A stretch of 64,000 bases of DNA from Viscum album (Eukaryota > Streptophyta > Magnoliopsida > Santalales > Viscaceae). Shown one piece after another: positions 36,366 to 49,215 of the stretch. Location: assembly GCA_963277665.1 (NCBI GenBank), contig OY728133.1:391233962-391297961 (forward strand). The letters run 5' to 3'. Every line of letters starts with the position of its first letter. Position 1 is the stretch's first letter. A model generated the notes under the pieces. It saw only the letters and a list, made by a program, of their open reading frames with translations. It did not search any database and was not told the DNA's origin. A program made the position numbers and the translations under genes.

Positions 36366-39208
36366 TTGGTAATATTATAATTTTTATAAATGATAATTAA
36401 ACCATTTTGGTCTATAATTTATAACATATATATATTTTAAAAATTAATATATATATTTTTACTTTTTTTACCTATACGTCGATCTTGGTCCTTTTTAAAG
36501 AAAAAAAGTATTTTAACTATACATAGAAGAAATTTTTTCAGAAATACACAAAGGTAATACAAAATTTTAAGGGTTACATAAAGGTAAAAAGATTATGTAT
36601 AATGGATGGGTGTTATTCTAGTCACTCCATAAGGGTAAATAATTTTTCCATGCACTGCATAAGGGTAAAATTAGTGATGCATAAACGTAAGTTGAGTTGT
36701 ATAATGGTTGTCTCTTTAGTTAAAAATGGTAGCCTCAGGTTTTCAAAGGATATGTATGGGTTTCTAAGAAAATTTTGTGGGTAATAACTTTTTCTATTTT
36801 CATTGTAAGGGTAAATGATGGCTTGTGTATGGTAGCCTATATTGTGCATAAGGTTAAGATAGACCTTAGAACGAAATTATGAACCCATTAAAATAAGTGT
36901 AATGGCTAGGATTATTAAGGGTAACCAAGAGTTTTCAAAGGGTGAATAAGTTAATTATAAGGTTTATTTAAGGGTAACCCCATACCCTTACATGAAATAT
37001 ATGATTTGTGTAATTGTAATATCATGTTACCCTTACACAACACCCTTTTTTGGGGGAAATGTTTATTTTATTCTTATTTTTATTTCTTCTTCCCCATATC
37101 AACCCTGTAATATGTTTTAATTTTGTTTAAAGCATAAATATTTGGGAATTAATTCCTTGAATCATTAAAATTTGTGAATTATATTATGTATAAAATTAAA
37201 TTATCCACTTTTATGATTTTTGTGATGAATAAATTAAATGTTAATTATTTTTTGGGTTTCCAAAGACTATGAATCGAAACTCCTAAGCATTCTATTAAAA
37301 TACCTGAACCGCTATAGCCTATAGTTTATAGTTATGAAATTAAGTTGAGGAGTCTATATTTCCTTTGATTAAGTTTTGTGACACGTTATTTGACCAATCC
37401 ATGTTCTTTATCTAGTTTCTTCGTGTGATAGAACCTCATTGTTTCTTCTCTATTCTTGGGTGCTATACTCGCAAAAGATAAAACTCAATAAATCTTTTAA
37501 TAAAATGATCTCATTGTATGTTTGTGAATTATCTTTCCAATGTTTCCCAGAATATGTTAATAATTTATTTAAATAATAATAACCAATAATTATAGAAAAT
37601 AATAATAATTATTATTCTCTTCCGTATCAAAATACCCTAGAGGGAATTTAACATCAAATGTGGAATTATAATTATTCTCTATGTAATATTATGGAATTAT
37701 AAAGAAGAAAAGTATGAAATTGTCATTTTTTATTCTAGATTATATAGGAGAGATAATCTACAATTACATGTAGTTTTTTATTTATTTTTTAAAATAAATA
37801 TTTTTATTCAGTTTTATGAATCCTTGGTGAGTGGTTTGAGATGATTAATACATGTACATGATTTGAGAGACTTTTCCCATAATCGACCTTGTTTTTTTTA
37901 ATTAAAGACCTTGAGGTTGGATGATCCTTACCATTATGGGTCTTATGTTTTATGTTTACATGACATATTTATTTATTATTAATAACTTATGTTTTTATAT
38001 TTTTTATGTGGGTGTTTGATTATTGTTGTTATATTATTAGATTATTATCAAATTGTTGTGTGTATGTTCTAGATATTTTTTCATAATATTCCATTTTTAT
38101 TTCATGATATTTTATGTAATTTTGGTTGTGATACATAGACTCTAGAAGTATGATTTAGGTATCAAGAAGTCTGGTTGTCTAGCCTTGGTTAAGAAAAACT
38201 CTTGGAGGTGAAGCATGATAACCTGAAGGGGGTTAAAAGCTATGGATTATTTTTTGGTATGGTTTAGAACATAAAAATTCTTATTTATGTGGGAGTAGAC
38301 CATTCATGGTATAAGAATCTATTATGTTAGGTATAAATGTGGGATAATTTTATATAGTGGGATTTTGAGTTATGAAATTAAATTAAACATGTTGGGGGAA
38401 CATACCAATAATCGAGGATAATGATCATCGATAAGGTTTTGCATAAATAGTGTCAGATAATGACAACCATAAAAGTGGGGTGTGCAATGTTACTAATAAA
38501 AACCACTATTATGGTTTAAGTGTGGTGTTTCCTTAATGGTGGTACTTGGTTTTACTTACCGGTACATCCTTACCCACAATGAGCGAAAGTAGGTGCGGTT
38601 GGGGTCTATAGAAGATTGGTTAGTTCATGATGAATCAACACATATGTGAGTATATGTTTTTTTTATAATTTACTTATATCCTTCCATATATTGTTAAGTA
38701 TATCTTGTGAACATTAAGGACCTATTGGTGGTTCTCTTATATATTTATTACTCACACCCTGCATGTGAATCTTAGAGTGTTTATAGAATTCGTGACCAAG
38801 GATCCATTGAAGGGAAATGTCTCTATAATGGGGAGTTGAGGAGACGGAGGCAATGTTTGGAAATAATTTGGACATTTCGATTCTATATCCTTTTCACACA
38901 TGATATAATTGTGTTTTTATTTCCACTTTGGTATCTTGTTTGTATATTATAGTATGAAATTCATGCCATCAGACATTAACATTATTTATTCTTCATTATG
39001 ACATGATAAAATGTTTTTATTATTTAGTCTTCATTTTTTATTATATTATATTATTATTTTCCCTATGACATGATAATAAGTTTATAGTCTCCCCACTGAC
39101 TGCATTACACCTTCACTATTAATCAATAGGCTCTTGCATATGGGGAGGTGTGAATGATGTCATTTGAAACTCCGGTTCAAAATTTATGGTTATAGTCAAG
39201 ATATTACA
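36366..39208 (+). repeat. 5' LTR of the second gypsy element
   Basis: Aligns with 41,048-43,902 throughout. Shared landmarks are the ATAAGGGTAA-rich stretch (36,553-36,985), GGTTTGAGATGA (37,838), the run GTTGTCTAGCCTTGGTTAAGA (38,173, two bases cut from this quote elsewhere not needed), GGTTTTACTTAC (38,549) and the terminal TATTACA. The mid part resembles known Tekay LTRs in style. Ends two to four bases before the primer-binding site. Confidence 0.78.
36553..36985 (+). repeat. Interspersed ATAAGGGTAA-like words in LTR U3 (left)
   Basis: About ten copies of a word close to (C/A)ATAAGGGTAA, with irregular spacing of 15-90 bases, for example at 36,631, 36,660, 36,807, 36,927 and 36,969. The right LTR has about a dozen at 41,275-41,690. 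It is not a tandem satellite because spacers differ. Confidence 0.75.
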
Positions 39209-39211
39209 AAA

Positions 39212-39223
39212 TGGTATCAAATA
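39212..39223 (+). other. Primer-binding-site remnant of the second gypsy element
   Basis: TGGTATCAAATA, matching the first eight bases of the initiator-Met tRNA site and then diverged. Confidence 0.7.
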
Positions 39224-39779
39224 ATAGTTTCTTATTTTAGTTTAAAAAACATTGGATATGGTAAAAAAATATTTCTTCATAGAACTCAGGTAGGAGAGTT
39301 CCATGTGCCTATCTAGGAAATGTGTAACAGACCTCTGAGTTACCATGGAAGGAATTTTTGTGACTATTTGTCATGATATTTAAAGTGAATTTAGGAATCA
39401 TTATTAGGGATATTGGATCAAATACAATATATATACCTATTGATGTGTTAAAAATTAGTTCTTTATTTTAATTCCTTAATGTGTGCTATTTGTTCACGAT
39501 AGTTTTTTATTTATGATTGTGTTATATTTCTATTTACAATTTTTTTGTGATATATCATTATTGTAATTAATTAGTACAAATTAATAATGATCTTGTATTT
39601 GAATATATATGAATGTGACTAATGTTCTTGGATTCAGTAGTTGGTTTGTTATAAGAAGGATATACCTTGGGTTGAGGTTATAATTTGAGGAGAACCTTTT
39701 TGTGATTTCATGTAATTATTTGGATTTGTATTAAACATTACAAGTGTTTTCTACATTACATAGATTCCACCTTGAATAA

Positions 39780-40270
39780 ATTTGATGAGGCCACCAACTA
39801 AGGTAGAATAGGATGCTGCTATGATACGAACCACTATGTAGGAGGATTCACCTTATCATGACAATGTATCATCATAAATTATTCAGACTATAGAGCCTAT
39901 TTAGTTGGAAATCTTTAAGATAGTTTATGTCTAAGTCAAAACCATACAGAAGACCGTGAATGAAAATGATCATGATTTCTAGTATCAACATTCTCTAAAA
40001 GTTTAGGGTATTGGTGGACTTAATTATGTATAGGATTAGAAGGCTTTATCGAATTAATTTTCATTTTGGTCCAAACTCCTGAGGAGGGGAGATTTATTTC
40101 AGTGAAATGGATTTTCCACATACACTCTAGGAGATAATTCACTACCATGAGTCAAATGTTCCATTCCTATATTTTGGAATATTTTTTAGAAATCTCAAGG
40201 GACTCAGCTGATATTTATCATACCATACCAACCTCTAACAAACATATAGTAAAATAAAACATCTCACATA
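39780..40270 (+). pseudogene. Gypsy gag fragment
   Basis: A frame starting near 39,788 reads MRPPTKVE and then stops. At 40,160-40,220 is FHSYILEYFLEISRDSAD, resembling the F-x-x-x-Y/F-F-P-x-x-x-R-x-x-x-x-x-x-F part of gypsy gag. No zinc knuckle is present; the sequence passes from here to integrase within about 120 bases. Confidence 0.5.
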
Positions 40271-40379
40271 GTATATTATATGATTCAATGTTATGTTCTA
40301 GACTTTTTTATAACATGGTATGAGAACCTAGCCTTGGTGGAGTCCACTAAACACAATAGCTTCCCAGAATCTATATAGA

Positions 40380-40770
40380 TGGTACTATTTGAGGCCCTCT
40401 ATGGATGGTCATTATGCTCCCCACTATGTTGGAACGAGGTGGGTGAGACAATAGTGTTTAGATATAATATTGTACAAGAGACCTAAAAGTGGATTTAATT
40501 GATCAATAATTTGTTGGTGACCTTTCAATGAAGGAAATGATTATATAAATATACAAGGATATGAACTTTGGAGGTCACTATTGGTGACTAAGTTTTATTT
40601 TATTTTTCACCTCAGTTGGGGAAATATAATTTTTAGAAGTAGGGAAAACTTGAACCTTGTTTTTTTAGAACCTTTGAGAACATAAAGATGATTGGGACAA
40701 TGATAAATCTTTAGGTATTTATTATACGTTATTGAGTCATGAATGATGTGTTCCATGTTTCATAGATTTG
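40380..40770 (+). pseudogene. Gypsy integrase C-terminal fragment
   Basis: At 40,388-40,450 the frame reads EALYGWSLCSPLCWNEVGE, the Y-E-A-L-Y-G-R-x-C-R-x-P-x-C-W-x-E-V-G-E motif downstream of the gypsy integrase core. Further along, a piece resembling the F-G-K-x-G-K-L-x-P-R-F/Y segment (GPY/F region) lies at 40,625-40,670. MNDVFHVS at 40,739-40,762 matches the family's H-x-V-F-H-V-S-x-L-R-K. The zinc finger and DDE core are absent, consistent with an internal deletion joining gag to this point. Confidence 0.75.
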
Positions 40771-41047
40771 GTGGTACACACTCAATTAGTTATTTATTAT
40801 AGACTTTGAGGACATTTAGTTAGAGACAAACACATATTATGAGAAGTTTTAAGTGAAAATTATAAACTCTAGTGATATAGTTTTACTATGGAAGACAATG
40901 AAACTTGTCCAGATCTTTTTCTTGAATGGATGGATATAGGAAAATATTTTGGAGTTGAATTCATATGTTCGATCATAGAGGCCTCAGTTGTTTAGGAAGA
41001 CCTCTTGAAATACATATCAAGGATGAGATATCAATTGAGGTGTAGAG
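40771..41047 (+). other. Decayed chromodomain region and polypurine area
   Basis: Position after H-V-S-x-L-R-K is where a chromodomain should be, but only scattered matches (EVLSEN near 40,838) are seen. The last bases before the right LTR, ATTGAGGTGTAGAG (41,034-41,047), look like a decayed polypurine tract of the TTTAAGGGGGGTAGA type. Confidence 0.35.
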
Positions 41048-43902
41048 TTGAAAAATTCTCCATTTATAAATGATCTTTCAACTATATTTTGTTTACATTT
41101 TACAAGTTCTTAATGTGTAAAGTTAAAAAATTGCATCCTTGTTTTTACCGTTATGTATAGTCTATGGCTTACAAAAAGTTAAAAAGGATTATACCTATAA
41201 GTAGTTGATATTTTTGAGAATTATGTAAAGGGAATCAAAATTTTTAAATGGTTATATAATGGTAAAAATCAACTATTTAAGGGTATGTTGTTCCTCGAGG
41301 CACTTCATAAGGGTATATCCATTTTCAAGGCGCCACATAAGGTTAAAACTAGGATTATGTAATGATAATACATGTTTCATAAGGGTATTTCCTTCTCTAT
41401 GTAAGGGTAATCATAAGTTCTCAATGGCTTCATAAGGTTACCAAAGGTTCTATGTAAAGTAATTACTTTTTTTCTTTTAACTGCATAAGGGTAAAGGATG
41501 AGCTATATAAGGGAGGAATATACTATGCATAAAGGTAAGTAGTAGTTTTCAATGGTTATATAAGGGTAAAGGCTAATCTATATAATGGTTTCTCTTAGTT
41601 TCTAAATGGTTCATAAGGGTAGGTTTGAGTTACATAAGGGTAGATTATTCATTCCTATGGTTATTTATGGGTACCCATATACCCTTATGAAACATATATG
41701 AGCTATGTTAGGGTGAAACCATGTTACACTTATGTATTAATTTTTTTAAGAAAATGTGTTTTTTTATTCCTGTTTTTATTTCATCTTCCCTACCTCAACC
41801 TTTTAAAAAATTAGTACAATTTTAAAAGTTTAAAATTATGGGAATTAACTACTTGACTGATTTATAGTTTATGACTCATATTATGGATGAGACTAAACAC
41901 TATAATTTTAATATCCACATGAATAATTAATTAAATGGTAAATTTACTTTGGGTTTTACAAATAGTATGAATTATACCAATAAGGGACTTTCATAAAATA
42001 CTCAAAAGTTTGGTTCCTTTATTTTTTGGATTTTTCTCTTGATTCGGGAGTCTGTATTTTTTTCATGTTTGTTGCACCTTTTTTTGTATAAATTGATTCC
42101 TTTTTCTAGTTTCTAAAATTGATATAACCTCACCTTATACCCTCTATTCTTCGGTGATACATTTTATAAAATTTAAAAACATAGATAAGTTTTCATTAAA
42201 ATTATTTCAGAGTCAATTTGTGAATGAAATTTAAAAATATTATTAGAAAATGATAAAGACTTCATCAAATGATAATAACTAATAATTATGGAACAAAATA
42301 ATAAGAATTATTTTTTACATCTTAGAATATTCTAAATAGATAAATTTTCAACATATGAATAATTTTAACTAATATATAATAAATAATATAGAGTTATGAA
42401 GAAGGAAAATATAAAATTATCATGTTTATTATTGATTATCTATGAGAGATAATATATTATCACATGTAGTGTTTTTATTTCTATTTGAAATAAATTGTTG
42501 TATTCAGTTATAGGAATCCTTAGTGAGAGGTTTGAGATGAAGAATATATAGACATTATTTGGGAGAAATTTTCCTTGAAAAATGTAAAAGTTATTCATCA
42601 TTGACCTTGTGTAGGATGTTCCTTACCATTATGGTCTCTTTGTATAACATTGTCATGATGTTTGTTATGCTTAATAACCCATTATTATAATATATATTCA
42701 TGTGGCTATATGAGTATCCTTGAGACATTATTTTTTTGGGTAATATGGTTGTGTGTAGCCACTTGATATTTTTTCATGATATCCCGTATTTCTTCTTTCT
42801 ATGATGTGTATTTATTATTGTGTTGCATAGCATATGGAATAATGATTCATGTATCAGGATTACCAGGTTGTTCATCCTTTGTTAAGAACACCCCTTAGAG
42901 GGGATGGATAATGACGTGACAACGACTACGTTATATATATCATTTTGTGGTATGGGTGGGATCAAATATATGCTTGTTAGTGAAGGATTAGTCTATGCAT
43001 GGAATGAGAATCCTTTAGTCGAGGAAGAAGTTATAGAATTCCATGTTAGAGATTTTTGAGTTATCCAATTACATCAAACATGTTAGGTGGAAATATCTAC
43101 CTTTTGAGGATAATTACCACTAAAATGGGGGGGGGGGGGATTCAGTGTTTAGAATATTGACCATTGTCATAGTGGGGTGTGGATTTTTTACTTATAATAA
43201 CCACCATCAGGTTGGGGAATACATTGTTTCCTTAAATGAGGTACTTGGTTTTACTTACACTAACATTACTACTGGAAACTATCCAAATAACGTTTGGATG
43301 GGGTTCATTGTAGCTTGGTTAGTGAAATATTTATTGAAACATGTGTGAAAATATATTTATTTGAGAATTTAATTACGTCATTTCATACACTATTATATAT
43401 ATCTCGTGAACAATTTTTTTTTGAATTTATATTGGTGGTTCCTTAATGGGTTTATTACTAAAACTATACACAATAATATTTGTGAATGTGCAGACTTCAT
43501 GAATAGATATCCATTACATGGAAAGGGCCTTATGACAGGGAGTTGAGGAGATAGAGATAATGAATGGACATACTCTTTCCATTTCCATTTCATTTACTTT
43601 TCCACACGTGATATAATTTAGTTTGGATTTCCACTTTAGGAGATCTTTTATTTACTATTGTATGAAATTTATTCCATAAGAATTTAATGTTATTTAGTAT
43701 TCCACATGTTTACTCTAATTATTATTTATTTATATTATTTTATATTACTATTTGTCCCATGAAATGATACTAATAGTATAATATCCCCACTAATAGACTT
43801 AGACCCTCACTAAGAGTCTACAACCTCTTGTATAATGGGAGGCATTTATATGGACATGTGAAACTCTATATCGGACCCATTGGTTTAGGTTAGGATGTAA
43901 CA
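41048..43902 (+). repeat. 3' LTR of the second gypsy element
   Basis: Partner of 36,366-39,208, ending TGTAACA. It carries about a dozen ATAAGGGTAA-like words at 41,275-41,690 and a run of 13 G at 43,127-43,139 that the left copy lacks. Confidence 0.78.
43127..43139 (+). repeat. Homopolymer of 13 G
   Basis: Single uninterrupted G run in an A+T-rich LTR. The aligned stretch of the other LTR has only short G runs (GGGG at 38,482). Confidence 0.9.
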
Positions 43903-44400
43903 AAATGAATCAATTTATTTCATATTCTATTACAAAAAAACTTTTTCGATGGTTTGGATGAATTATTTTATAGATGTTTGGGTTAAAAACCATTTAAATA
44001 CTAAATTTGTATGAGTATATTCTATTGATATATTATCTATACAATCCTAAAACCATATATTGTGTGAACAACGAATTTATAAGATTCAATATTAAATGTG
44101 AATGGCTAAATACATTGTATAATCAACCATACCCTAGACCACACAATCCGGCAAACATCATGGAAAAAAGTTTGAGTTTTATCTATGAACATTTATTACA
44201 TATAAATTTCTTTTAATCAATTTAATTTTCTCTCATACAATTAAATATACAATATTTATAGGTACTTTTTCATCATTTTTTTTTCAATTTTAACATAATT
44301 TTTAGTACAATTTTTGTGGATTTTATAAAAAATCCAAGTATTATATAGAGTTAATATACTTTTTGGTTTTTGATGTGCTTTTTTGGTAATTAGTTCTTTA
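43903..44400. other. Unassigned A+T-rich spacer
   Basis: No coding motif or repeat partner seen. A 69-codon ORF at 44,007-44,216 has no recognisable motif. Confidence 0.4.
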
Positions 44401-47370
44401 ATAGTGATTATGATTCATTTTTTGATCTTATTTTAAGTTATGAAATATCAAGGGATAATATACCATATCACATAGGTCATATCATAATAAGTCCCAAAGC
44501 ACATTCCTAATAACCATGGGTGGAAAAATAGTTCCATGATATTAAATAAAATAATATTTGGGAATTATTTCACCATTGAAACACATAATCCATAACATGT
44601 ATTCCATTATGAAATTCTATATCAGGTATCTATACCTTGGATATCCATGCACTTTCGAATGAAGTTTCAACAAAAATTTACAATAAAAATAGATTATAAC
44701 ACAATTGAATTATCATAAATCACCATTAAAGGAAATAGATATTGTTATCAATAATACAAAATTATGTTATGAATTGAATAAAAAATACAATTAAATGTAT
44801 GTCCAAATTGTATTATATAAACACATAAAAAATCCAATCCATTTCATAATCAACTCAATGTGACCCATGTCCACTCACCACCTACCAACACATCAAAAAA
44901 TGGACTAAAATTATTAGAATCCATAAGGGAATCACTAAATAGGAACCTTTTTAAAATAAAATATCTCTATATATAAATATTTTTATTTATGTAGGGTCTG
45001 AAATTAATATGCCTGGTATGATTTAATGAAATATTCTATGTTATTACTTTTATAAAAAATTTCATAAATGCTATTTAAAAAAAAAATCAAAATATAAATC
45101 TCCACATGAAGAGGCTGGATGAAACCCAAATATCATAATTTAATTCATAAATAAATAATCATATATTTTTTTATAAAATAAGTGTAATTAACATATAGAT
45201 AAATAAAACAATTTAATCATGGAAATGAGTACATTTGACTTATGAATAAAATAAAGTCTGTATCCCCATTCCAAAACCAATTTCCAAATCCCATGCATAG
45301 AAAATATATTCCTATTTTAATCAAATAAACTATTTTAAATCAACTTATAAGACCATTTATAAATTTTAACCAACCATGTATACATGAAATGTTAAAATTA
45401 CATAGGAAACCTAATATAAAAGAAGGAAAATAAGAATAAAAAATGGTCACAAAAAATTATTCCCTAAACCAATGACGAGAATAAGGGGATACATTAATGT
45501 TTGCAAAGAGAATCTCCAAGATAATACAATATTCGTGATAATAAGAATCATGGAAAACTTACTAGGTCATAATGTTAGTTAATAATAGACAATAATAAAT
45601 GGAATTAACTAACTACTAATGTTTAATTCCTAAAAAATATAAACTCCAAAGTATCTCTCCTAACCTCATCAGGGAACTCCACTATCCATTATGTAGTATA
45701 CAACTAGGGGGAACTGGCCAGGGTGTAGCCCAAAATAGTCTATCATAATACTAGGTCAAATACTTAGTTACCTAAGTTCCCATTAAATAATCAATGTGGA
45801 GTTTAGAAAAGAAAAAATTAATGAACATCATATACATATCAAATACATCGTGGTCAAAAAATCCCCCCTCACCTCTGGCACCCCCTTAAGAAATAGACCC
45901 TTTCACATCATCCATATGTCATGTATGTTAACTAAATTTAATAAAATTTATTACAGAATGGAATAATTATATACAAGGTATAGCATGAAGGGGAATAAAT
46001 GATGATCTCAAAACAATTAGTGAAACTATTTTATAAGGCTCTAAATCGGCCATTAAAACCAACTTGGGATTCCATGTTAAATAATCCATCATCATTACAG
46101 ACCAAGAAATATTTTATCAGGTTTATAAAGTTGAATATGATCTTTTAAGACCAAATAAGAGAATAATGTTATAAAATTTCATTTAAAACAAAATAATATA
46201 AGTATAAATACTTTAAAAATTAGGGGTTTCTTCCCTTACAAGTCGATTTAAAATAATAAAAAATCATTAAATTTTTAAAAAATATGAAACTTGGATTACA
46301 TACTTTATAAGTGTAAATAGTTATAAAAACCTTAATTTTTTCATCAAAACAATTTGAAAATATCTTCTAAAGTGTTTCTGAAAACATCATTCGTTCAAAA
46401 TATTTTATTTTAAAAATATCACTAGAAATACTATGAAAATTCCCAATTCCACTTATAAAAACCATTGTAACCATTATTATAAAACAATTACAGATATCAC
46501 ATATAAATTTATCTTAATAATAATTAAATTTAGAAAGATAAAGAACCTAATAATAATGAAAAAATATAATTTCATTGAATCACCTACCTTGACCATGTGA
46601 AAACCACTTTCCCTCGATAGTGAAAGTACACCTGAGGAAGAAGATGGCCTCTATGATCCCTAAATAACCAAATAACTTTGGTTATACCACCACAAGCCCT
46701 ATATTTTACCTCCATGGATATTAGGGTTCATGGAGGAAATGAAAAACAAGGGTAATAGTAGAGGGGATATGTGGAGGGGAAGAATAAATATGAATAAAGG
46801 GCTTTAGCTAAAAGAACAAGTTGAAACTAAAGGAGCAGGAGGATGGAAGCAGGTATGAGAAGGGATGATCTACTATGAAATCTATATTGACCTAACATGA
46901 TGAAATGACGAAGTAGGGGAGTCAAAAATGAGTTAAATCACGTGGGGTAATGGAGTGAATTAAATTTTAATGTAATTAGGTAGGATACATGGTTTTTCCA
47001 CACAGTTTTCAAAATCATGTGCCAACCGTGCTGCTTCAATTGGAATAGTGTAACACAACATGCATTATTTGGTTTTTTGGTTTATAAAAAGATGTTACAA
47101 ATATGTTGGGTCATCCTATATGTATGTTTTTTCATATGGTTTGGTCACACAATTGGATAAATAATTTTCCAACCATAAACACTTCTCTAAAAATCATCCT
47201 CTCCCCTGCATAGTTTTTCTATATGGTTATCACTGACCATTCACTAACCATACCATCAGTCTATATTGTGTTTTGGATAAACATTAAAACTTAAATCATC
47301 TAAAAACTTTAAAAAATTAAAAAGTACAATTAATTTATTCATCAAATTAAACCATAGTGGCATAGGGGGT
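44400..47370 (-). repeat. Probable solo or orphaned gypsy LTR, minus orientation
   Basis: Read on the minus strand, the region has a CACGTG G-box (46,939-46,944). A long pyrimidine-rich leader follows (about 46,700-46,900) with CTCCATGAACCCTAATATCC near 46,720, then a long noncoding tail. This layout matches U3-R-U5 of plant Del/Tekay LTRs, and GGAACTGGCCAGGGTGTAGC (45,711) on the plus strand is in the style of such LTRs. No coding motif. Left boundary may be at TGTGACCC (44,869); right boundary near 47,372. No target duplication was found. Confidence 0.35.
46939..46944. promoter_or_regulatory. G-box CACGTG in an LTR-like promoter region
   Basis: CCCCACGTGATT on the minus strand, upstream of the pyrimidine-rich leader. 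G-boxes bind bZIP or bHLH factors in plants; here it is only a sequence match. Confidence 0.4.
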
Positions 47371-47373
47371 GCG

Positions 47374-49215
47374 ATGTTGGAAATATTTATCATTCCATAG
47401 AATTATTTTTTACTCAAACATATTTAAATAGTGATTTTTACATATAATATATATATACATATATATATATATGATAAAATATTGTTTACTTTTTTTTTAT
47501 CATTTATTTGTAAAATTATTTTGACCAAAAAAGTTATTTATTACATATAAACTCAAAATGTTAACCAAAACAACATCACAAGGATAATGTCATCCACATT
47601 GAATGTAGAGACAATACAGAGAGGCCAACACTTTTTTCATCAATGGATAAGAAAGTGTTAATGATAAAACATTGTACCACGTAAACTTCATAGATGATGT
47701 TATAATCTAATAATTAATTCATTCATACATAATAAAATATCAATATTCCAACACTATCCTCCATATATAACAAAACATCACATCACATTAATGATATATA
47801 TGTTTAAACTTAGGAAAATAAAGCCAATCCCACAAGGATAGGGAATCCAATGCATAAAGAGAACTCAAGGAAATATATTTATCCTTATAATGATTTATTT
47901 TAGAACATGTTTTTCTAACCTAGTGATATATTTCTTGGGGAACTATCACAATCCATAACCAAAGTTAACTTAGTGTGAATTTTTACTTAATATTTGTTTT
48001 ACCATAGAATACTAGTTACATAATTCAAATTCCCGAATTAATATTATGAGAACCTGTGAAAATTTATGCACCATTGGATCATTAACACATACCTATAAAT
48101 TTTTTTAAAGGGCACGTAAAATAAGAATATACATGGATATTAGGTTAGATAAAAATGATTTATATGCATAGATTAAGTAGACCAAAAGTATTTCTCATAC
48201 CATGGTTCCAAAAAAATAATAAAGGTTTCAATAAACCAACCATTTATAAATAGATCCAACGGAGATAAGGTTTAAGAAAATCATGGTGTTTCATGATGAA
48301 ACATATATTTAAATTAGAAGAAAAATAACATTCCACTTATAGATTTTAATTCAATATCTATTTTTATATAGAATTGATACATGTAGACTAATGAATATAG
48401 GTTAATAGATTTTTTTAAAAGAAAAATAAGAACCAGGGGAAGGGGATATTTCTTTTAATAGAATCTCTTAGACAAGGAGGATAAACATATATGCATGAGA
48501 GTGAATTGAAATAAGAGGAGGTTTCCTTAAGTGGGTTGACATTATAAGGACATATCATAAATCATGTGAAGTAATCTATAGTACTCACGAGATCACTAAG
48601 TCATTCTTTAACATATGTTTACTATTACATTTTATTGTGATGTTTAAATCAGGTTATTCTTTAGGTTAATTTTTTAAATTTGTTTTATTGATTTTAATGT
48701 AAAATATTGGATAGTTTATTATGTAGGTATGTATTTCATGTATAATTATTATTTAAATTGATAGTGATTGGATACTCAACATGTGTGAATTAAGTATAAA
48801 ACATGGTATCTCACACAATTTACTAAGTATCAATACATTTTCTCTAGGTAGTTACTTATAAGTGTGGGAAAATTATGAGAATTAATCATATATGAAGAAA
48901 ATTAGGTAGATAATTGTCATATTAGTTTATAATGTGTAGTGGAGAACTGTTCTATATATTTGTGATTTAAGAACACACCAATTATGTTCCAAAAAACCTT
49001 ACGATAAACCCCCTAATTGAGATAGTGAGTGTTAGTACCCACAACGTAGAATTGAAAACTTGTTACCTATTTTATAAGTTAATTAGGAAAAATTATAGGG
49101 ACCTTATAGTACATTATAAAATTATTGTGGTTGTCTAAAATGAGTATCTCAATTAAGTTAGTGGTGGTTACACATAAATGTTTCTTAAAAAATTGGGAAA
49201 CATATATTGATTATA
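47374..49215. repeat. Direct repeat, left copy (probable LTR of an unclassified element)
   Basis: Aligns with about 51,930-53,575 at roughly 65-70% identity by eye. Anchors include TGTTGGAAA...ATTCCAT at the start, AATCCAATGCATA (47,847), AGAATCTCTTAGACAAGGAGGA (about 48,461; trimmed to AATCTCTTAGACAAGGAGG) and GGGAAACATATATTG (49,196). Contains an AT microsatellite at 47,446-47,472. No coding motif. Outer end uncertain. Confidence 0.6.
47446..47472. repeat. AT microsatellite
   Basis: Runs of (AT)n interrupted once by AC, inside the left direct repeat; not present in the right copy. Confidence 0.85.

Larger units (their letters stand above)
36366..43902 (+). mobile_element. Ty3/gypsy chromovirus (Tekay-like), internally deleted
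   Basis: Two diverged direct repeats, about 36,366-39,208 (2,843 bp) and 41,048-43,902 (2,855 bp), flank only 1.84 kb. A tRNA primer-binding site follows the left copy. Gag-like, integrase and post-integrase fragments of gypsy type lie between them. Protease, RT and RNase H are missing, so the interior lost roughly 3 kb. LTR identity is only about 65% by eye, so it is old. Left ends are placed by alignment and may be off by tens of bases. No convincing target duplication remains. Confidence 0.75.

Noticed and set aside
36553..36985. Interstitial telomere repeat.
   Set aside because: The word is ATAAGGGTAA at irregular spacing, not tandem TTTAGGG.
43145..43348. 67-codon ORF with a hydrophobic start.
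   Set aside because: It lies inside an LTR and the aligned part of the sister LTR is not open.
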